This document shows positions 33,201-36,232 of a DNA stretch of 36,232 nucleotides, in pieces (position 1 is the stretch's first letter; every line of letters begins with the position of its first letter). The notes below the pieces were generated by a model, which had not been told where the DNA came from, did no database searches, and worked only from the letters and a program-made list of their open reading frames with translations. The translations under genes were made by a program, and so were the position numbers. The DNA is from an uncultured Flavobacteriales bacterium (lineage in GTDB: Bacteria; Bacteroidota; Bacteroidia; Flavobacteriales_D; Sanyastnellaceae): positions 1 to 36,232 of the forward strand of contig CALGEI010000137.1 of assembly GCA_937881575.1 (NCBI GenBank), given 5' to 3'.

Positions 33201-33463
33201 AAGAGCAGGATCGCATCACAACGGCAACTGACGACAAAGACAAGTATGTATTGTCCGAAGATGACCAGGAGGTCCTCATGGGCATCCACGAGGAATCCTA
33301 TGACATTCCCAACGGCTTGGTCATCGAGCGAACCGTTCGGAGAGGAAATCAAGTGGTACGTTACCGAAAAGTCGTCACGAAGACGGGAGTCTATTACTTC
33401 AAAGGGGACCGCAGCATCACGGTCAATACGTGGAAGCGGGAAACTTCGATTGTGTTGGACTGA
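30260..33463 (+). CDS. Large exported TPR and coiled-coil protein
   Basis: The 1067-residue protein has a signal peptide (hydrophobic 30-48, ending AAAQED) after a long N-terminus; the start could also be the ATG at 30272. Residues 55-145 look like a carboxypeptidase-regulatory-like beta-sandwich (FGSVKMDDTNKRLLGVKVVVF, then TDAKGDYDFELPL). TPR-like helix pairs follow (four recognisable copies, 325-680), with Ala/Glu/Arg-rich heptad-like stretches (430-630, 685-890) that suggest long helical rods. The C-terminal 55 residues (NGLVIERTVRRGNQVVRYRKVVTKTGVYYF) resemble a terminal module I associate with Bacteroidota envelope proteins of this type. It would extend through the periplasm or along the outer membrane. 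The TonB-like gene starts inside its stop. Confidence 0.75.
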   Translation: MDLPMNTLKSQNRLNFSVTPSASHWFLRNVSFLGLLCLILMGLFQSSAAAQEDQFLVFGSVKMDDTNKRLLGVKVVVFQDGSPYDELFTDAKGDYDFELPLRHDYTFSFELEGHSNKRIEVDASGIPETTLGNRNMDLDMTLFPLPPGFDERIFESPYGRGAYDDGKNTVVFDSNFTVRMRNKVQAEFARLERLEGELEQMQENFEEFVKKGDQSVGRQEWQQAVDFYDSALALFPDEANAISKRASAQVKLDEFLASGASEAAFLSKLDEGRVALEADRLDEAIEVFEAAASMQPDSPEPAAGLRDVESRREELEKEGEYNEMIAEADNLFDREQYEKAIKTYNDASDLKPSERYPRDRQQEAQTRLDDLASESASIVERTIAYEALLDEANDLYRGDDYAAALVKYEEASRLLPAERLPQQRAEECRERIAEAEGEEAERIRRETERAEREASSAQLRELRLQYDAINDEADILFRNDDYAAAIVKYGEALEVLPDERYPLQRLAEAQRRLDEASAKAEANSSSKDRDQSQADDRAERASEQEAEEERQARDDRRAEEAAQEAADDEAASASEEAAREADSLLEAEERQARDDRRAEEAADEAAQDEAERKERETRNAEADAASDEAALLDVAFNRLIEEADGAYNRSDWDAANAAYAEALELKPEDRYASGRMARIAKKQDASETAEEADDNAARQAALEDEKADAALEAERAAASAAQSTEAERERRLDAERERADQVIAERKRQEEKARSRAQQLASVINNPESEEVEQYYKEALKSEERSRYLEIEKKKRSAAELEQQAARSAQVRREDDLSDNQDLERNRSAMVQNAGMAQDRRVDALADKKNDYSKASGQSARTGVEQQTRGKQRVEDQKSKSARLQRNRSRDYALVVPELERKKRSWSNLFKGVNRAAADRRSINTENAEAKTRQYRTVGNGASVRAQERLMEIRKKEQRSNRRLSKRKTEADRRAYDARLKEQDRITTATDDKDKYVLSEDDQEVLMGIHEESYDIPNGLVIERTVRRGNQVVRYRKVVTKTGVYYFKGDRSITVNTWKRETSIVLD
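31232..32302 (+). repeat. Four TPR-like modules within the large coiled-coil protein
   Basis: About 46 residues each: 325-370 (AEADNLFDREQYEKAIKTY), 389-434 (DEANDLYRGDDYAAALVKY), 470-515 (DEADILFRNDDYAAAIVKY) and 640-681 (EEADGAYNRSDWDAANAAY). All share the pattern EAD.L....DY..A...Y.EA..L.P.ER, and three end in RYP or RLP. They are protein repeats, not recent DNA duplications. Confidence 0.8.
31901..32140 (+). repeat. Tandem 40-residue repeat in the coiled-coil region
   Basis: The unit EERQARDDRRAEEAA recurs with a 40-residue (120-base) period: residues 548-587 and 588-627. The protein is nearly identical for 15 residues while codons differ (CAAGCCCGT versus CAGGCTCGA), so the duplication is old and maintained by selection for charge pattern. 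Confidence 0.85.
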
Positions 33464-34230
33464 TGCCATCGCCTGACACCAAAGCCCAGCAAAGCAATCG
33501 CTATTGGATGGCCATTGCCCTGACGCTGGGAGTGCATGCTGGGATCTTGTTGGTCTTGTGGATGCAGCCGCTACGCGGAACCGGAGCACAAACAACACAA
33601 TACGTTGAAATCGCTGTGGCTGAATGGCCCGATGTTGAGCCGCTCCAAGAGCACTCTCTTGAATCGATGCTCAGTCAACGGATGGAGGCCCAGGTTGCCA
33701 ACCTCCTTTCTGATGCCACCAAGTCCGTTTCTTCAGCGCGCCGTTCGTCCAGCGCAGCCTTGGATGAAAAGCAGATGGCGGCCGAAGTGGACGCAGATCT
33801 GCGGGCTATGGAACAAGCTGAATTTGAGCGTTTGGGTGCGGAAAAGAAGGACTTTGGTTTGGAGGGTGTGCCTGATGACGGACAACGAGAACAGATCCAG
33901 ACCTATGAAGAATGGGACAGCCGCTATGATGGGCAGGTCACAGTCGCTTTTGATGTGCCGGGTCGCGATGGATTGCATCTGGATGTGCCTGGTTATCGCT
34001 GCCGAGGCGGCGGGGAGGTGGTGGTGAAAATCGAGGTAATGGGGGACGGCAGTGTGCGCGAAGCGCGCGTGATTGCGACGAAATTGTCTCCATCGGATGG
34101 GGCCTCAGAACCGATCCGAATGTGCCTCACAGAACAGGCGTTGCGCAGTGCTCAACGATCATCCTTTCGTGCATCGGTCGATGGCTCCGTTTTGGGCACC
34201 TTGACCTATCGCTTCATTGCTCAACAATAA
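33463..34230 (+). CDS. TonB-like protein with one membrane span
   Basis: I use the ATG at 33463, which shares one base with the TGA of the upstream gene, giving 255 residues. It starts with a short cytoplasmic end, then one hydrophobic segment (about 13-30, IALTLGVHAGILLVLWM). A helical, charged region (about 50-140) spans the periplasm. The C-terminal domain (about 160-255) has GLHLDVPGYRCRGGGEVVVKIEV, GDGSVREARV and the final GTLTYRFIAQQ, which resembles the TonB C-terminal fold found in many Bacteroidota, but without the YP motif of classical TonB. No ExbB or ExbD gene is nearby. The tight coupling to the 1067-residue protein suggests the two work together in the envelope. Confidence 0.8.
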   Translation: MPSPDTKAQQSNRYWMAIALTLGVHAGILLVLWMQPLRGTGAQTTQYVEIAVAEWPDVEPLQEHSLESMLSQRMEAQVANLLSDATKSVSSARRSSSAALDEKQMAAEVDADLRAMEQAEFERLGAEKKDFGLEGVPDDGQREQIQTYEEWDSRYDGQVTVAFDVPGRDGLHLDVPGYRCRGGGEVVVKIEVMGDGSVREARVIATKLSPSDGASEPIRMCLTEQALRSAQRSSFRASVDGSVLGTLTYRFIAQQ

Positions 34231-34307
34231 CCGTTCGATAAGAAGCGGAGGATGATGCCGGCTTCCTTGCTCTATGAACGAAATTTGAAGTTGAAGAGCT
34301 CAAGAAA

Positions 34308-35552
34308 TTGCAATATTCCCCTGAACACCCTTTGCGCCTTGGAATTGTCCGAGAAGGCAAGACCCCTCCCGATCAGCGGGTTCCCTTGACGCCCGAGCAA
34401 TGCGCGACCTTGATTGCGCGCCATCCTGAATTGGAAATCGTCGTCCAACCGAGTCCTGTGCGTCGCATAACCGATGCGGAATATGTGGTTGCAGGACTGC
34501 GTCTTGAGGAGGATTTGAGTTCGTGTGATGTCTTGATTGGAGTCAAAGAGGTGAATGTGGAAGACCTCATTCCTTCCAAGACGTACCTCTTCTTCAGTCA
34601 CACACACAAATTGCAGCCCTACAATGCCCCGCTATTGGCTGGGGTGCTGGAACGAAAAATTCGGTTGATCGACTATGAAATGCTGAAGCGCTCTAGTGGC
34701 AAGCGGATCATCGGATTTGGACGTTGGGCCGGACTGGTCGGTGCTTACAATGGGATACGAGCGTATGGACTTCAAAGCGGTCGCTTCTCATTGCCCAAGG
34801 CCATCGAGTGCCGCGACCTGAAGGAAATGTTGGACCATGCCAAGTCGGCGGATTTACCCGACGATTTTCGCATTGTCTTGACGGGGAGTGGTCGGGTCGG
34901 ACAAGGAGCTTTGGAGGTGCTGAAACACATGAAATTAAGAGGCGTGCACAAGGACGATTTCTTGCGCATGGATTTTCCGGACCCGGTCTATGTGCATTTG
35001 GAGGTGGATGATTACAATGAACGCATCGATGGCCAGCCGTTTGATTATGCGGAGTTTGTCGACGATGCGACGGGATACCAAAGCACCTTCATGCCGTTTG
35101 GACAGCGTGCCGACTTGTTCATTGCCGGACATTTCTGGGCCGATGGATCGCCGTTTTTATTCACTCGAGAAGACATGCGCAACCCGGCCTGGTCGGTCAA
35201 GGTGGTCGCGGACATTTCCTGCGACATTGACGGGCCCGTGGCCTGCACAGTGCGTCCATCGACGATTGCAGACCCGCTGTACGGCTATGACCCTGGAACC
35301 GAATCAGAATGCGCGTTGGATCATCCCGGTGCGATCACGGTGATGGCAGTGGACAACCTGCCATGTGAGTTGCCGCGCGATGCTTCCGAGGGGTTTGGTC
35401 GTGAATTGATGGCACATGTCATCCCGTTGCTGGTTGCCGGGGACGATGATGGCATTTTGCACGCTGCGAGTGAAACGACGCTGACAGGAGAGCTCAATGC
35501 GCCGTTTGCCTACCTCGCGGAATACGCGGAAAAAGGGGGGGAGGAACTCTAA
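34308..35552 (+). CDS. Alanine dehydrogenase / saccharopine dehydrogenase-like NAD(P)-dependent enzyme
   Basis: The 414-residue enzyme (from a TTG at 34308) has the AlaDH/PNT N-terminal pattern: LGIVREGKTPPDQRVPLTPEQC, DVLIGVKEV, TYLFFSHTHKLQ and IDYEMLKRSSGKRIIGFGRWAGLVGAYNG. A nucleotide-binding region RIVLTGSGRVGQGALEVLKHM follows at about 190-210, and VKVVADISCDIDGPVACTVRPSTIADP leads to the C-terminal domain. The layout is nearest to lysine-forming saccharopine dehydrogenases (LYS1-like), so the reaction may be a reductive or oxidative amination; the substrate is not decided. There is no ATG near the start in this frame; the sequence upstream reads like coding but for a TGA at 34275. The tmRNA gene follows after 88 bases. 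Confidence 0.85.
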   Translation: MQYSPEHPLRLGIVREGKTPPDQRVPLTPEQCATLIARHPELEIVVQPSPVRRITDAEYVVAGLRLEEDLSSCDVLIGVKEVNVEDLIPSKTYLFFSHTHKLQPYNAPLLAGVLERKIRLIDYEMLKRSSGKRIIGFGRWAGLVGAYNGIRAYGLQSGRFSLPKAIECRDLKEMLDHAKSADLPDDFRIVLTGSGRVGQGALEVLKHMKLRGVHKDDFLRMDFPDPVYVHLEVDDYNERIDGQPFDYAEFVDDATGYQSTFMPFGQRADLFIAGHFWADGSPFLFTREDMRNPAWSVKVVADISCDIDGPVACTVRPSTIADPLYGYDPGTESECALDHPGAITVMAVDNLPCELPRDASEGFGRELMAHVIPLLVAGDDDGILHAASETTLTGELNAPFAYLAEYAEKGGEEL

Positions 35553-35640
35553 AATTTACAACCGGTCTCAAAGCATCGGTGCTTGCCGTACTTTTGCTCT
35601 TCGCTAAGGGCAATGGCTCACCGCGTTGTTCTTTGTTTAT

Positions 35641-36038
35641 GGGGCCGATTTTGGATTTGACAGCAAGATGATAGATCGGGTAAGCATGCCGAGCACTTGG
35701 AAGACCAGCTCGTTAATCTTGAACTTCTAAGTCAGAAATGACAACACTTCCTACGCGCTCGCAGCTTAATCGACTTAGTCGATTGGCCTAATTGTATCAC
35801 CAAGTGATGCAACGAGCTATCCCGAAGCAACGTACGGACCCTTCCGTTGTTTCAATGGGGTATCAGGCAAATGGGACTAGTTAAAGGTGTGTCCGACGCC
35901 TGGCGCGAAATTTACTGGACTAAGCTGTTAGGTGGGCTGTCTGTGGTCAGCCTTCAGTCGAAATACAATTACAGAATAAGCATGTAGAAATCACGGTATG
36001 TCCTTGTTTGGACGGGGGTTCGACTCCCCCCGGCTCCA
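35641..36038 (+). ncRNA. ssrA: Transfer-messenger RNA (tmRNA)
   Basis: The 5' end GGGGCCG (35641-35647) pairs with CGGCTCC (36031-36037) to make the acceptor stem, with A36038 as discriminator; CCA is not encoded and must be added. The T-arm block GACGGGGGTTCGACTCCCCCC (split near 36011-36031) is a perfect tRNA-like T-stem and loop. The tag reading frame ends TAC GCG CTC GCA GCT TAA (35752-35769), giving the universal YALAA end. If reading resumes after AAGTC at AGA (35734), the tag is RNDNTSYALAA. It frees stalled ribosomes and marks incomplete proteins for degradation with SmpB, which is not in this window. Length of 398 bases is normal. The promoter is not clear. Confidence 0.95.
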
Positions 36039-36043
36039 CTTTT

Positions 36044-36060
36044 AGCACTTCTAAAGTGTT
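36044..36060 (+). terminator. Possible weak terminator hairpin after tmRNA
   Basis: AGCACTT (36044-36050) pairs with AAGTGTT (36054-36060) around a three-base loop, with one G-U pair. It lies six bases after the tmRNA end but has no T run, so termination here is uncertain. Confidence 0.3.
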
Positions 36061-36108
36061 GATAAATAGTATTTTGAGAAAAGTGTCGCCCATAGCGTCG
36101 CCCACAAA

Positions 36109-36231
36109 TTACTCCGAAGGCATCATGCGCATCTTCGTTACCCGAAAGGACGTTGAATCCACAATGGGTGGGTTCTTGGTGAGCGTGTCCACGCCTTGCC
36201 ATTCATAACAGTTGCGGATGATCCGATGTGC
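36109..36231 (-). other. Open 3'-end reading frame at the window edge, unassigned
   Basis: On the minus strand a frame is open from the window edge to a TAA at 36109-36111 (40 residues, including YEWQGVDTLTKNPPIVDSTS and RVTKMRMMPSE). It could be the last part of a gene that starts beyond the window. I do not recognise it, and 40 residues may be chance. Nothing else in 36039-36232 can be supported apart from the hairpin noted separately. Confidence 0.2.
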
Positions 36232-36232
36232 G

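Noticed and set aside
32924-33598. Minus-strand frame of 224 residues opposite the TPR/TonB-like pair
   Set aside because: It is opposite two overlapping genes with better support.
35969-36202. Minus-strand open frame of 77 residues over the tmRNA end
   Set aside because: The segment GAGGSRTPVQTR is the well-known false translation of the tRNA-like end of tmRNA, so it is not a gene.
36008-36208. Plus-strand frame of 66 residues starting in tmRNA
   Set aside because: It starts within the tmRNA T-arm region and has no recognisable domain; I considered a degenerate integrase but found no matching motif.

Overview
The window looks like chromosomal DNA from a Bacteroidota bacterium, most likely a Flavobacteriales-like lineage. 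The evidence is a type B (gliding/CHU-like) and a type A (Por-like) type IX secretion sorting domain, a fused alpha/beta 2-oxoacid dehydrogenase E1, bacillithiol genes (bshC and a YtxJ-type protein), a TSP3-repeat outer-membrane protein, a lack of Shine-Dalgarno sites, and TAnnTTTG-like boxes in front of genes. I cannot fix the genus. I found no insertion sequence, prophage, CRISPR array, tRNA or rRNA. The only RNA gene I can support is tmRNA near the right end.

Layout. 1-4.6 kb: the tail of a peptide-ABC-transporter binding protein, a complete ACMSD-type decarboxylase, an ECF sigma factor overlapping a small membrane protein that may be its anti-sigma factor, an unrecognised envelope protein, and a type B T9SS cargo. 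4.6-9.8 kb: bshC, a small HAD-like protein, ruvX (opposite strand), a GT9 heptosyltransferase-like enzyme, a small secreted protein and dnaN with a clear terminator. 9.9-14.8 kb: a rhomboid protease, a SirB1/transglutaminase-like protein, a DegT aminotransferase overlapping a PglC/WcaJ-like sugar transferase, then a Crp/Fnr regulator followed by a rhodanese. 14.8-23.6 kb: a DUF1573 lipoprotein, an S41 processing protease, a secreted lysyl-endopeptidase-like protease with a T9SS tail, then the minus-strand run ytxJ-like / pRiA4b ORF-3-like / miaA / mutS2, and a small membrane protein. 23.6-30.2 kb: the E1 fusion, a COG2509-like FAD protein, an OmpA-type barrel protein and a DAO-family FAD oxidase. 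30.2-35.6 kb: a 1067-residue exported TPR/coiled-coil protein whose stop overlaps the start of a TonB-like protein, then an alanine/saccharopine dehydrogenase-like enzyme with an unusual start. 35.6-36.2 kb: tmRNA and a short unassigned tail.

How it fits together. Most genes are housekeeping: replication clamp, tRNA modification, ribosome rescue, thiol redox, branched-chain or pyruvate oxidation. A second group deals with the envelope: LPS/O-glycan enzymes, T9SS cargo, processing protease, outer-membrane proteins and a TonB-like protein. The parts most worth a second look are the TPR/coiled-coil plus TonB-like pair, the promoter-like octamer sitting 4-6 bases before many ATGs (which suggests leaderless transcripts), the ECF sigma cassette, the disrupted-looking start of the dehydrogenase at 34.3 kb, and the predicted tmRNA tag.
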